DNA of 64,000 bases from NCBI RefSeq assembly GCF_000715075.1, contig NC_134103.1:56388230-56452229 (forward strand). The letters run 5' to 3'. The DNA comes from Nicotiana tabacum. Its lineage: Eukaryota; Streptophyta; Magnoliopsida; Solanales; Solanaceae. The notes under the pieces are model-generated. The model saw nothing but the letters and a program-made list of their open reading frames with translations. It did not search any database and was not told the origin of the DNA. Below, in pieces: positions 46,056 through 57,299 of the stretch; position 1 is the first letter of the stretch, and every line of letters starts with the position of its first letter. The translations under genes and the position numbers were made by a program.

Positions 46056-47387
46056 CTATTCAAACAAGTAAGGATACTTCTTCTTCATTTCTTCCTCGGC
46101 CTCCCACGTGGCCTATTCATCCTGCTGGTTTCGCCATAACACTTTCACGGAGGCAATTTGTCTTTTCCTCAACTTTTGGACTTGCCTATCAAGAATTGCA
46201 ACTAGAATTTCTTCATATGACAATTCTTCATCAACCTCAATGGTCTCAATCGGCACAATAGCTGACGGATCTCCAACTACCTTCTTCAACGTAGACACAT
46301 GGAATACCGGGTGCACTAATGACATCTCGGGTGGTAGCTCAAGCTTGTACGCCAGCACGCCGATACTTTGGATGATTTTGTACTGCCCGACATACCTCGG
46401 ACTCAATTTCCCCTTTTTCAAAAACCGCATAATACCCTTCATGGGGGAAACCTTCAAGAATACCCAATCATCTTCTTTGAACTCTAAGTCTCTACGACGA
46501 ACATCCGAATAGGATTTTTGACGGCTCTGAGCAGTTTTCAACCGCTCATTTATGATCTTAACTCTTTCTATAGCCTGATGTACAAGGTTTGGCCCTATCA
46601 ACTCTGCTTCCCTAATCTCGAACCACCCAATGGGAGATCTACATCTCCTACCATATAATGCCTCAAATGGTTCCATCTGGATACTTGCATGAATGTTGTT
46701 GTTATAAGCAAACTCTATGAGTAGCAAATGATCATCCCAACTACCCTTGAAATCAAGAACACAAGCACACAACATGTACTCAAGCATCTGAATAGTCCAC
46801 TCTTCCTGACCATCGGTCTGTGGATGGAAAGTTGTACTAAGATTCACCTGAGTACCCAAACCCCGCTGAAATTTCCTCCAAAAATTGGCCTTGAACTGAG
46901 CCCCTCGATCGGAAATGATAGAAACTGGAGTGCCATGTAGCCTGACTATTTCCTTAATATATAACTGAGCATACTGTTCTGTTGTGTCGGTATATTTAAC
47001 TGGCAAGAAGTGTGCTAATTTCATGATTCGGTCCACATTCACCCAAATTGAGTCAACCTTATGTGGAGTGCGTGGTAATCCTACCAAAATATCCATATTA
47101 ATCACCTCCCACTTACACATTGGAATTTCTATGTTCTGTGCTAACCCACTAGGCCGTTGATGTTCGGCCTTCACTTGCTGACAGTTCGGACACCTTGCCA
47201 CAAAGTCTGCCACATTCCTTTTCATGTCATTCCACCAATAGACTTCCTTGAGATCGTGATACATCTTCGTAGAACCTGGATGCACGGAATACCTAGAAGC
47301 GTGAGCTTCAGTCATGATTCTTTCCCAGAGACCATCTACATTCGGAACACATAGTCTCCCTTGGTACCTTAGTGTACCATCATCCAT
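46056..47387 (-). pseudogene. Element M: integrase with chromodomain, largest open frame
   Basis: 424 codons are open from 47387 to 46113. The HHCC zinc domain shows H29, H36 or H44 candidates and C66/C69 (ARCPNCQQVK). The catalytic core has D99 (INMDILVGLP), D160 (IISDRGAQF) and E196 (GQEEWTIQ), with exactly 35 residues between the last two, so the DD35E triad is intact. The GPF/Y-like module (RYVGQYKI...LELPPEMSLVHPVFHVS) precedes a chromodomain (LVAILDRQVQKLR, ASVKVLWRNQQ). A premature stop at 46110-46112 cuts off its last 17-18 residues; the original end is near 46056. Integrase inserts the cDNA into the chromosome. Confidence 0.92.
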
Positions 47388-48060
47388 GCTAAGATAAAAA
47401 GCTGTAGTCTTATGTTTTTGAATCCCCTACTTCAATTGCACAAGAAATGGATCGTTGTGTTGCTTCTCTTTGACTTCCACAACAAGCGATGATTCGGCCC
47501 TATTTTGCACAAATACCCCTCCTTCATTAGAGTCCGTAAGACGAACTCCCAAACTAGCCAATCGATAGACAACCTTGGCTAATGGCCTTAGATATACCTC
47601 CAAGTGTGCTAAACTACCCATAGATTTCCGGCTAAGAGCATCCGCCACAACATTGGCTTTCCCCGGGTGATATAGAATATCGATGTAGTAATCCTGGTGT
47701 AACTCAAGACATCTTCTCGGCCTCAGATTCAGCTCCTTTGTTTGAAAATATATTAAAGACTCTTGTGGTCCGTGAATACATCCACATGGACCTCATACAA
47801 ATAGTGACGCCAAATTTTCAATGCAAAAACTACCGCCGCAAGTTCTAAGTCATGTGTTGGATAATTCTTTTCATGATTCTTGAGTTTTCTAGACGCATAT
47901 AATATAACTTTGCCGTGTTGCATTAACACACACCCAAGCCTAATTCTTGAAGCATTACAATAAACCACAAATTCATTTGTACCCTCTGGCAAGGTCAACA
48001 CCGACGTTGTAGTCAATCTCGATTTCAACTCATGGAAGCTCCTTTCACAAGCATCGGACC
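47388..48060 (-). pseudogene. Element M: RNase H and tether region
   Basis: 47753-48028 encodes RNase [21 protein letters not shown] (the first catalytic Asp is Asn), then [19 protein letters not shown] and [10 protein letters not shown]. 47427-47648 continues with ADALSRKSMGSLAHLE and leads to integrase. Stops lie near 47430 and 48064 (AVKF-stop-WSDA, where relatives have Gln). Confidence 0.88.
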
Positions 48061-48575
48061 ATTAGAACTTAACTGCTTTCTAAGTCAACTTAGTCAACGG
48101 AGAGGCAGAAGTAGAGAATCCCTCCATAAACTTCTTGTAAAACCCTACTAAACCCAAGAAACTACAAATCTCGGTGGGCGTTGTAGGTCTAGGCCAAGTC
48201 TTTACTGCTGAAATCGTTTAAGGATCAACCTTGATTCCTTATCTATAGACAACATGATCCAAGAATGTGACAGATTTGAACCAAAAATTCACACTTTGAT
48301 AATTTCGCATACAATTGGTGCCGATGAAGAGTCTGTAACACCGCCCTAAGATGATCGGTATGGTCCTCCCGACCTCGTGAATACACAAGAATATCGTCAA
48401 TAAACACTATCACAAAGGAGTCGAGGAAAGGCTAGAAAACACGATTCATAAGATCCATGAAAACCGTTGGGGCATATGTTAGCCCAAAAGACATCACCAG
48501 AAATTCAAAATGCCCATACCGGGTCCTAAAAGTTATTTTCGGAATATCCTGCTCCCAGATCTTCAATTGATGATA
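48061..48575 (-). pseudogene. Element M: reverse transcriptase, C-terminal part
   Basis: The minus strand carries the palm with FIDDILVYS (FIDD at 48393-48404) and the [15 protein letters not shown] region near 48480-48530. Frameshifts and stops are frequent. The solo LTR starts at 48581, inside the YHQLKI codons. Confidence 0.85.
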
Positions 48576-48918
48576 CCCGGTGTTACATCCCGTACTTTTC
48601 TATAGAGGATTTGTGACCATAAGCCCCGTAAGTTTAACAACCTTGATACCGTTAGATACATTTTGATATGGTATTTATATTGAGTGGAACATATTTGTAA
48701 AAAGTTTGAAAAATATGATTGTATATAGTTATTAATATTACTACTTTCGAATATATTTTAAATTATACACATAATATTAGGAAGTTTATGATATTTTCTT
48801 TATTGTAAAGATAGAAAATATTTTCTTACAAGTAAAGAAGGTTATCTTTTTACCATTTTAAGAATTAAGCGTACGAAAATTTTTCTCTTTGTATGAGATT
48901 AGGAAAATTAGAAGTTGA

Positions 48919-48920
<2 letters not shown>

Positions 48921-48986
<66 letters not shown>
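48921..48986. repeat. (AT)n microsatellite, about 33 units
   Basis: Uninterrupted AT dinucleotides inside the solo LTR. Not visible in the related LTRs at 34027 and 38610, so likely expanded after insertion. Confidence 0.98.
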
Positions 48987-48989
<3 letters not shown>

Positions 48990-49227
48990 CATGGATGTTT
49001 TAATGAAATAATAGTGTATGTATTTATTTTATATGGTACCATATGACCATGATAGTATGATGTATAAAGTATATAAAAAATAAGTAGAGTTTTAAGTAAT
49101 TTGAGACAATTCTTAATTATGTGGGTAATTGGTTAGTTACCGGGTAACGGGATACTACCTAATTACCTAATTAGTGGATAAAGATTTAAAATCCCCACCC
49201 CACCCCCCACATGGCAGCAAGCCACTA

Positions 49228-49262
49228 CTAAGACATATGACTCTTAGTCATATTGTCTTAGG
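49228..49262. repeat. Imperfect hairpin in the solo LTR
   Basis: TAAGACATATGACT and AGTCATATTGTCTTA form a stem with one bulge around a 3-base loop. It sits 50 bp before the 20-bp tandem repeat, which contains the same CTTAGTCAT core. Confidence 0.7.
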
Positions 49263-49310
49263 TGGCCATCTAAAGTAAGACTCATTAACAAGTCTACTTA
49301 CGTGTAATAG

Positions 49311-49390
49311 TAGTCTCTTAGTCATAAGTGTAGTCTCTTAGTCATAAGTGTAGTCTCTTAGTCATAAGTGTAGTCTCTTAGTCATAAGTG
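49311..49390 (+). repeat. 20-bp tandem repeat, four perfect copies
   Basis: TAGTCTCTTAGTCATAAGTG is repeated exactly four times. Perfect identity points to recent amplification. Confidence 0.98.
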
Positions 49391-50216
49391 TACTTCATGT
49401 AAGACATTCCAATTTGGTTTCACTTGGACATTGAATAATCAAGTGAGAATCATACACCTTCTTTCTAAATCAAATTCAAAACGTTCTCAAACCAGACACT
49501 TCATTTCTTAAAAATTTCCTACAAACGTGAGCTTTGCACATTAACTACAATACACTACAATTCAGATGTGAGCTTTGCACATTAGCAACGTAAATGCTTA
49601 CAAATTCCTACAATTTCTTATACACCCTGCAATCAGAAGTGAGAAGTTAGCAATTCTTATAAGTTTGTGATTATGTGAGAACCTGATTTGTGATTCTTAT
49701 AAGTCTTATAGGTCATTTGTGATTAGATCAGAACGTTGGCAATTTATCACTTCCTACAAATTTTTAACAAAACTCCTTGCAACCAAATAATTCCAACGAG
49801 AATTATTAGCACATAAGCAACGTGAGATTTTGCGATTCTAAAGGAGTACGATGCAACCTTTTTCAAAAATATCATACGGATTTTTTTCCTACTCCAGGTA
49901 TGTTAAGGCTATCCCTTATTTCTTTTGGCATGATCCATATGACACAAATGAAACGAGAAAATGCACAATTTCAATACATGACTCTATTCATAGAAATATT
50001 AGAGAAGATTATGTTCTTGATTCCCCACGTGTCATATTATTTTATCATCTGTTCATAGGTCTCAAAAATACGTAAGTTGGTAAAGTTTATTTCATGATAT
50101 TAATCAGAGACATAATGGTCTTATGACGTATCGAGAGATTTTATTATCGTATTTCATATGCATTTCATGCATTAATACATGCACATTGGCCCATGACCAG
50201 ATGGCGTTATATACGC

Positions 50217-50217
<1 letters not shown>

Positions 50218-50284
<67 letters not shown>
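50218..50284. repeat. Second (AT)n microsatellite, about 33 units
   Basis: Follows ATACGCGT. The sister LTR at 34650-34700 has only short TATATACGTATATACGCG here, so this run expanded in this copy. Open frames across it (repeating Tyr-Ile) are artefacts. Confidence 0.97.
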
Positions 50285-50286
<2 letters not shown>

Positions 50287-51083
50287 GATATGTGAAAAGG
50301 TTATGGCGTTATATACGCACCACCACCTGATCAGCTGATATACGTTGATGATTTTGCCCACAATGGCCAAGATGATATGATGGGATGCCCTCAGAGGCCC
50401 GATGATATTATGAAACATGTACCTATGCACGACATGACAATCATACGTATATGCATGACACTATAATTATTTTATGATTTACAGAGTTATCCAGACCTAC
50501 AGGTTGAGTCACTTACTCTATATTTCTTACACATCTGTTATGTACTTATTTATGTGCCTTAAATACTCGGTACATTATTCGTACCGACGTCCCTTTTTTC
50601 TGGGGACGCTGCATTTCATGCCCGTAGGTCTCGATAGACAGGTCGAGAGTCCTCCAAGTAGGCGATCAGCTCAGCGAAAGATGGTGCACTCTATTTGCTC
50701 CGGAGTTGCTTGTTTGGTTAGTATAATTTAGACGTGTGTTGTTTGGTATGGCGGGGGCCTATCCCGACCCTTATGAAGATTATGTATTCTTAGAGGCTTT
50801 GTAGACAGAGGTTCATTTTGTACAGTATGTCAGAGGCCTTGACGGTCCATATGTATTCATATCTTAAGAAAAATAGTTCAGTGATATAGTGTTGCCCACT
50901 TATAGTTATACATTTTGAGTTGTGGCCATGTTGGCCCATGATAGTTACAAAAAGAATGAGTTCAACCAACTCGACCTATGTATGTTCTAGTTTTGTTCTA
51001 ATGATAATGAGTTATAGAGTGGTTCGCTCGGGCCAGTACGGCACCGGGTGCCGGCCACGCCTCCCCAGGTTTCGGGCATGACA

Positions 51084-51254
51084 CCCGGATCGTAAATCAA
51101 TTTTGGAGAAGTATTTAGCACCCTGTAACTGATCAAACAAATCATTTATTCTTGGTAGTGGGTATTTGTTTTTGATTGTGACTTTGTTGAGCTGCCGGTA
51201 GTCAATGCACGTCCTTAGTAATCCATCTTTCTTCCTCACGAAGAGGACCGGTAG
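51084..51254 (-). pseudogene. Element M: reverse transcriptase, N-terminal part
   Basis: The minus strand from 51252 reads [10 protein letters not shown], then [39 protein letters not shown], joining across the CCCGG duplication to the part at 48575. Similarity stops at about 51254. The upstream part of RT, protease, Gag and 5' LTR are missing. Confidence 0.88.
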
Positions 51255-51404
51255 TGGAAGGGTGTGAAGGGGCTATGGAAAGTTCTAAAGCTTCAAGAGT
51301 CAGTGCCATCGACCGAGCTGGAAGATGATGATGATGCTCCAATTCACTGGTCCAGGGAAGAGGAGGAGGCTGCGACTGAGTCCGACAATGAGGAGAGCAT
51401 TTGA
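51251..51404 (+). pseudogene. Acidic C-terminal tail of an unidentified protein (element K)
   Basis: An open frame ends at TGA 51402-51404 and reads [20 protein letters not shown], followed by a strongly acidic stretch with DDDD, REEEEAATES and DNEESI. Its start is lost at the junction with element M. The ATTGAGGACATTGCAACATTT stretch after it (51458-51479) is like sequence that follows the main coding region in Athila/Tat-like plant elements, which is why I assign it to K. The protein itself is not recognised. Confidence 0.4.
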
Positions 51405-53257
51405 TGCAGTATTCAGGGAGCACTTTTCACCATTTTACTCTATTTTGTTTAGTTTCATTGAGGACATTGCAACATTTCCAGTTAGGGGTGGCTTTTTGAA
51501 TAACTGTTGATATGATAGATTGATATTTTATTTTCATTTGATATGTTATATTAGTATGTTTACTAGCTTCTTGATTCTTGGTATGTTTTATTTACTTGAT
51601 GTTTACTAGCTTCTTGATTTGTTTTAGTATGTTTTATTGACTTGATGTTTATTAGCTTCTTGATTTTTTTTTGTATAAAGTATGTTTTATTTTTTTGGCA
51701 ATATCCTTGATTTTATTTGTACCATGATTCGTTTTCCGAGGATGCCAATTTTCTTTTTGAACAGAGTATTTTTGGTAAATTATTGTGTCGACCTTTCCCG
51801 ATGATGGATAGTTGGACGACTTTCTTAAGGGAATTAGTCTTGTAGTTTAGATATATTTCTATTAAATTAAGAGAATAAGTGTATGAGTTGGGGTTTGTGT
51901 CCATTAGCCAGTTTATGGCTTGCTTGGTACCAACATTATTTAGACTTTGGCATATGAACTCTTGATCTCTGAAAAAGAAAAATGTTTGAAGTATGGATTA
52001 TTGTCATGAATTTTAGACTCAACCTTTGGCTCTTTTATTCATTAAATAGTCTCTTAGGCCATATGTGATTTCTTTGAGTTCATTGCTTTCAATTGGATTT
52101 TGGATTTGTATTTCACTCGAGTTTTCATGTGCTATGTGTGGTGAGATTTATTGTGAGTTATTTTACATTATTTGTAGTCTAGAACTTGCTCGGAATGTGC
52201 TTCAAGGCGAAATACTAGATTAATTTGGTTAGAAAAATGATGTTAGGCCTTCATTGGACTGCTCTTTTGCCTTAAATTTCTTACCCGTGCACATTCTCCC
52301 TAGTAAACTTCTTTTGAGCCGTTAAACTTTTCTTTGGCTACCATGTTATAAGCTTTAATCTTTTGTTCTTTATTGATCTATCTTTTGGCACCCCACTTCC
52401 CTAAGTGCTCTTAAAGTGTAAATATAGGCTAAAATCATAAGTTTGGGGGTGACAATTGGAAAAGTTATGATGTGAAAGTTGTTTAAATAGGGAATGGTTG
52501 AAAAGACAAAAAAAAAATATAGTGGAATCTTCCTTGATTTTTGAAAAAAAAAAGAAGAATAAGGAATTGTGAATAAATGAAAGACTAGGTGATGAAATGA
52601 AAAATGAAGAAAGGGTGGAAAAGTTTTTGAAGGAAGTGTACATTGATTGTTGAAAAATTATAGTTCCTAGGGAGGTTTTGAGTCACTATAACCAAAATTG
52701 TGCCCTACCTTAACCAAAAGCCTGACTACAACCCTTTAAGTCCTAATTGATTTTGAACCAAGTTTGTCTATATTAGTGGAGAAATACATGAAGGGCAAGC
52801 CTATGGTACTACTTGTGTGCATTGGAACATCTTTGTGAGAGAGAGTTAATTATTTCCATTTGATATCCCATTTATGTTTTGAATTGCAATTTATGAGTGT
52901 GGGATTCTCTCTTAAGTGTGAGGGCACATGGGATTTGAGTTATGAATTTAATCCCATTTTCAATTGGGAGGAATGAACAAGGAAAAATTATTTGTGATAA
53001 AGAGGTAAATCTTGAAGCTTTAGTGTCATGATTTGATTGCTACTTTTATTAACATAGTGTTTTAGAGCTTGAATTGTAATGAAATTTATGAGAATTTTTT
53101 GGTGATTCATATAGTTTGGATTAATTGCTGGTACCAATCAAAGTCATTCTCTTTGTACTTAAAGTGGACTCTTTGAATTGGTATGATGTTGATGCACTAT
53201 TGAGTTGATTACATGGAAGGAGATTTTGTACTTTGATAGCTTGACGGCAAGCAATAG
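51405..53257 (+). other. Long non-coding 3' region of element K
   Basis: About 1.85 kb, T-rich, no gene seen. It includes a tandem-like stretch at 51545-51690 (TATGTTTTAT...CTTGATGTTTA(C/T)TAGCTTCTTGAT). A G-run AAGTTTGGGGGTGAC at 52438-52452 resembles the true polypurine tract at 53258. Confidence 0.6.
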
Positions 53258-53273
53258 TTTAAGTTTGGGGGTT
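53258..53273 (+). promoter_or_regulatory. Polypurine-type tract before LTR K
   Basis: TTTAAGTTTGGGGGTT immediately precedes TGATAAGTTGG, taken as the LTR start. Confidence 0.65.
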
Positions 53274-53786
53274 TGATAAGTTGGTATTTTACAAACTTTT
53301 CTCGTCTTTAATCTTAGATTTTTATTATATTTGATTCATAAAATAGTGTGTTTAAAGTTGTTTACTTCTATTTCACAGGTTTTATGTGATTTAGAAGTGA
53401 TCGGGAAGAAAGCAAGCAAAAATAAGTCAAAAAGGGGATCAAAAGTAAAAATATGAAAAGTGGCCTCAGGTGTCGCAAATGCTAATAGGAGCATGCAATT
53501 ACAAAGTCAACCATGCCAGTCAACGTCCGCAAATGCGAACATGTGAATCGGAATTGCAAAGTCAACTAGGTCCAACAGTGTTCGCAAATGAGAAAATAGG
53601 GCCGCAAATGCGAAGTCAAATTAGACAGTCAACTTTTACAAATGCGAAGCCCTTTATCGAAAATGCGATATTCAAACAGAAAGGTCAAGGTTCGCAAATG
53701 TGAACATCCCTTCACAAATGCGAAGATCGCGCTTCAGTTCTGGGCACTTCTGTAATTTTATATTTTTTGGCCCCAAACCCTTTAAT

Positions 53787-54720
53787 ACATAACTCAGATG
53801 TACCTGCAAAAGAGAACACAATGTTAGCTATAAAATCCGCCACTGAGTTGCCTTCTCTGAACACATGTTGAAAGATCACATTGAAGTTGTCCTTCATCTC
53901 TATAATTTTCTTCACATCCTGTGCAATTACCCAAGGAGGATCTTATTCCCCTTCTATCGCCTTCTTCATCACCAATGAAGCAGTCTCCAGTATGAGAGGG
54001 TGAAGATCATGCTCCACACAATATTCCAACCCTTGAAGAATAGCCTTAGCTTCAGCCACCACGTTAGTTGTCACTCCCAGGTCTACTGCCCTAGAATACA
54101 CCACATTACCTTCATCATAACTCAGGATTACCCTTTAAGGCTCCATCAGTATTACATTTGTACCAACTATGAAAAGGAAGCTGCCATGTTACTCTTGTAG
54201 TGATCAATATAGGTTTATATCCTTCAAAGTATTGAATTATGTCTGGCCATAACAATGGAATATTAGGGATCCAAGCATACCTCACTCTTGCCAGTTGATG
54301 CAATGTCCTGTTTATCTCATGAATCACCCTATTTGTGGACATTGAACCACCATGTTTACCTGCATTTTTTCTCTTCCAAAGCTCCCAAGTGATGATAGCT
54401 GGTACTACTTGGAATAGTGGCTTTAATTTTGGACAACACTGAGCATACCACCAATGCCTTATAATCTGTTTCAATTGAATCAATTGCAACGAAATTCCAG
54501 CAGCCCCCATGAACAAGTTCCATACCTTAGAGGCAGTAGGACTTGTGACAAATATATTCTTAATGGATTCCTTTTGGGGCTGCTGATAACACCAACACCT
54601 AGACATCACCATTTGCCCTTGCCTCCTCCACATGTCATCGTTGGCTATTTTCTACCTCCACAATCTCCACAAGAAGAAGGTTATCATGAATGGAAAACCT
54701 TTAATCCACATTAACTATCA
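53787..54720 (-). pseudogene. LINE ORF2 C-terminus: zinc-binding region and RNase H
   Basis: Reading leftward from 54720: KGFPFMITFFLWRLW, NDDMWRRQGQ, SRCWCY and NIFVTSPTASKVWNLF match the zinc-binding region after the RT of plant LINEs; the usual His before LF is Asn. The type-I RNase H domain follows: WYKCNTDGALKGNPEL, VVAEAKAILQGLEY, LILETASL (normally ETDS, so one catalytic Asp is Ala) and REGNSVADFIAN. A frameshift or stop after GNPEL and a stop in IEGE-stop-DPPW break it. It is the inverted half of the insertion. Confidence 0.85.
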
Positions 54721-55774
54721 TTCTCTGAAATGCCTAGTGTAGGGAGAAGTTTGATAAATCTAGACAAATATTAATTACCTAACCTTAGGGTTAGGATAGT
54801 AAAGAGAAGAACCCCAGACTGATGGCTTCATAGGATTGGACTCTGCACAAACTGATATGTCCAAATGCTAAGGAAAATGCTGAACCCATCATATGGTATT
54901 TTTGGAGATTGTTGAATCATTTCTCAGTGGTATTAGCATGCTTTCATGCTCAATCTGAGGATGGTTTAGCAATGTTTAGAATGATGTCTACATTAAAGGT
55001 TCTAGCAGGGAAGGATCTGAGCTTACAAGATCACAAAAAGGCACAATTTCAAAGCATGGCCTTTGCCTTGCAAAGCCTACTTAAAGCCAGCTCATTCCAG
55101 GCTTTTGCCTTGCAAATCCAGCTCATGCCTGGCTTTTGCCTTGTAAAGCCTGCCTAAAGCCAGCTCAAGCCTGGCTTTTACCCTGCAAAGCCTGCCTAAA
55201 GCCAGCTCAAGCCTGGCTTTTGCCTTGCAAAGCCTGCCTAAAGCCAGCTCATGCCTGGCCTTTGCCTTGCAAAGCATGCCTAAAGCCAGCTCAAGCCTGG
55301 CTTTTGCCTTGCAAATCCTTCCTAAAGCCAGGCTTCTCTTCTACACATTAATTTTGATGAGTGAGCACATGATTAATACTTGAACAAAATCAGTCCACTG
55401 CATATGGAGATCATATAGTAGCTACACTTGGAAGACTATGTTGGCTTCAACTCTGTGGTGGAGATGTTTGGAATTCATTTTAGCCTATGGACAATATACC
55501 CTGGCGCCTGGTGAGAGCTTGATAGGTGTTGCTTGGTATTTGCCAATGACAATTGGATTCACATACACTAATAGGAGAAGGAAGCATTCAACTTATCATG
55601 TTGTAATAGTTAGTTCATTAGATTTTAGCTTTTCTATCTTTTTAATAGCTAGTAGCTTCATGCAACTTCTATTTTGGTTTGGACATCTTGTAAGCTTTGG
55701 ACCCATTTTGGAATTTTTTTTATATATTAGCCACTAGGCAAGTGCTGCCGAGTGGTATAGTTGCTTAAAAAAAA
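54721..55774 (+). other. LINE 3' part with poly(A), in plus orientation
   Basis: No protein is recognised. The right end GCCGAGTGGTATAGTTGCTT followed by eight A (55767-55774) looks like the 3' tail of solanaceous LINEs. Since the coding half to the left points the other way, the insertion seems to consist of an inverted 5' segment plus a correctly oriented 3' segment. TTTAAT occurs at both ends (53781-53786 and 55779-55784) and may be the target duplication, but it is short and low in complexity. Confidence 0.5.
55062..55335 (+). repeat. 42-bp minisatellite, about 6 copies
   Basis: The unit GCCTTGCAAAGCCTGCCTAA plus AGCCAGCTCAAGCCTGGCTTTT is repeated with few changes. Each unit contains the hairpin AAGCCAG-CTCAAGC-CTGGCTT. 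Because 42 is a multiple of 3 and stops are absent, both strands stay open (plus strand repeating PCKACLKPAQAWLL). I see no reason to call it protein-coding. Confidence 0.92.
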
Positions 55775-56733
55775 GATATTTAATCCAAACATTAAATATG
55801 AATATTCTCATAAACAAGATTCAAGTGTTGAAAAAAATACTACACACTTAGATATTCAATACAAAGCAAGGAAATGAAAAAATAAACATAAATGGGCAAG
55901 AATTTCTCAACCAAAGCTTCAAATCTTCAAGACCCAAGTGTGCGTGCAAGATCCCTAACTCCCAAACTTGTTTTCTCTAGTAAAGAGACTGAAAAATAAT
56001 CCAAAGATCTGCCAAAGATAACCTTCAGCCCTATGCCTTAATATTTGCCAAGCACTGCTAACACTGAACTTGTTGTATTTATGTATTGAACGTTTTTTAT
56101 TTATTATGAAGTGGGTTATTATTCTTTAATTATTATTGTTCTTTAATGTTTCTAAAGTGATTAGCTAACCCTAGGACTCACCCATTAACTTTGAATTAAT
56201 TTTGCAAAATATAATTTGGGGCAGGGAAAGATTAACTAACAAGAACTTGAGGTGTTAACCCTCACTTTATAGATTCTACCTAGGGATAGGATTGAACTAC
56301 TTATAGCCACATCAGGTACTCTTAATCTCTTAATTGTTTTAGGGATAATTCAACTAGGAAGTCTTGCTAGTCTTTGGAAGAAGCTAATATAGAATTAATA
56401 TTCGAGGCTAATTAACATAAACTCGCTCATATTTGTAAAATGGTGAAATTCTTTGGATCGTTACTTGAGTGTAATTCCCGTGTATTCATGCTTGTAGCCA
56501 TTGATCATTTTACTTGCTTTCTAGGTTAGTTTATATATTTTCATCTAGATATAAATATTTTCCCAAAACCCTTTTAAGTGTTTGGCTTAGCATAACAAGC
56601 GATAATTCTATTACATTGCCTAATCGATTACATATTATTCTCTGTGGGATTCGACCCCAACTCATAGTTGGGTATATTATATTGCATGTGACCGTGTCCA
56701 TTTACTTTTTAGTAGTAGATTTGGACATCATCA

Positions 56734-57283
56734 AGAAGCCAACAAAAACATCAAAAGGATTTTGCGAAAGATAGTGGACAATCATAGGCAATGGCACGAG
56801 AAATTATCTTTCGCCTTACTGGGTTATCGGACCACCATAAGGACATCGACTGGGGCAACTCCATACATCTTGGTATATGGCACCGAAGTTCTGTTACCCA
56901 TAGAGGTCGAGATGCCATCTTTATGTGTAATCCAAGAAGCCAAGTTAGACAATGCAGAGTGGATACAGGTCAGGCAGGAGCAACTCATGCTCATTAATGA
57001 GAAGAGAATGGACGCAGTATGCCATGGTAGGCTGTATCAAAATAGGATGGCCAATGAATTTAACCAAAGGGTGAAGCTTCGCTAGTTCATACCGGGGCAA
57101 TTGGTTCTGAAGAAAATATTCCCCCACCAAGAAAAAACCAAAGGGAAGTTCGCACCGAATTGGCACGGTCCTTACGCAGTCCATTGAGTGTTGTCGGCAA
57201 GAGCTCTAATCTTGATAGAGATGAACGGAAGAGTCAGCACGAAGCCTATCAACTCAGACGCAATCAAGAGATACTATGTTTGA
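56734..57283 (+). pseudogene. Element Q: integrase C-terminal part, Tat lineage
   Basis: The frame begins directly after LTR K with AANKNIKRILRKIVDNHRQW, then LLGYRTTIRTSTGATPY, YGTEVLLPIEVEMPSL, DNAEW, INEKRMDAVCHGRLY and FNQRVKLR. Then a stop (57083), GQLVLKKIF, KFAPNWHGPYAV, another stop (57186) and an end near RYYV (57281-57283). The YGTE...PxEVE...R pattern is that of Tat-type gypsy integrases, clearly different from the chromovirus integrases elsewhere here. Confidence 0.85.
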
Positions 57284-57299
57284 AGATAATAGAGTTAGG

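Larger units (their letters stand above)
48581..51083 (+). mobile_element. Solo LTR in the RT gene of element M
   Basis: Starts TGTTACATCCCGTACTTTTC and ends TTTCGGGCATGACA. Perfect 5-bp duplications CCCGG lie at 48576-48580 and 51084-51088, and the host RT reading resumes exactly after them. It belongs to the family of the LTRs at 34027-36015 (shared GGCGATCAGCTCAGC/ACGTCCCTTTTTTCTGGGG block at 50585-50680). It is longer because of two AT runs and a 20-bp repeat. Confidence 0.93.
53274..56733 (+). repeat. 3' LTR of element K (Athila/Tat-like), split by a LINE
   Basis: Starts TGATAAGTTGGTATTTTAC and ends GGACATCATCA (TGAT...ATCA termini). The segment before the end, TTCTCTGTGGGATTCGACCCC, is typical of the 3' part of Athila/Tat LTRs. 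An array of CGCAAATGCGAA motifs is at 53470-53735, 196-461 bp from the start. Without the LINE the LTR is about 1.47 kb. It ends inside the integrase gene of element Q. Confidence 0.7.

Noticed and set aside
46108..46512. A 134-codon plus-strand frame
   Set aside because: Antisense shadow of the integrase/chromodomain of element M.
50104..50430. A 108-codon frame with a long Tyr-Ile repeat
   Set aside because: Produced by the (AT)n microsatellite.
51251..51404. Host gene exon encoding an acidic protein
   Set aside because: No splice context or upstream exons are seen, and the following sequence leads to a polypurine tract and LTR. More likely the end of a retroelement protein.
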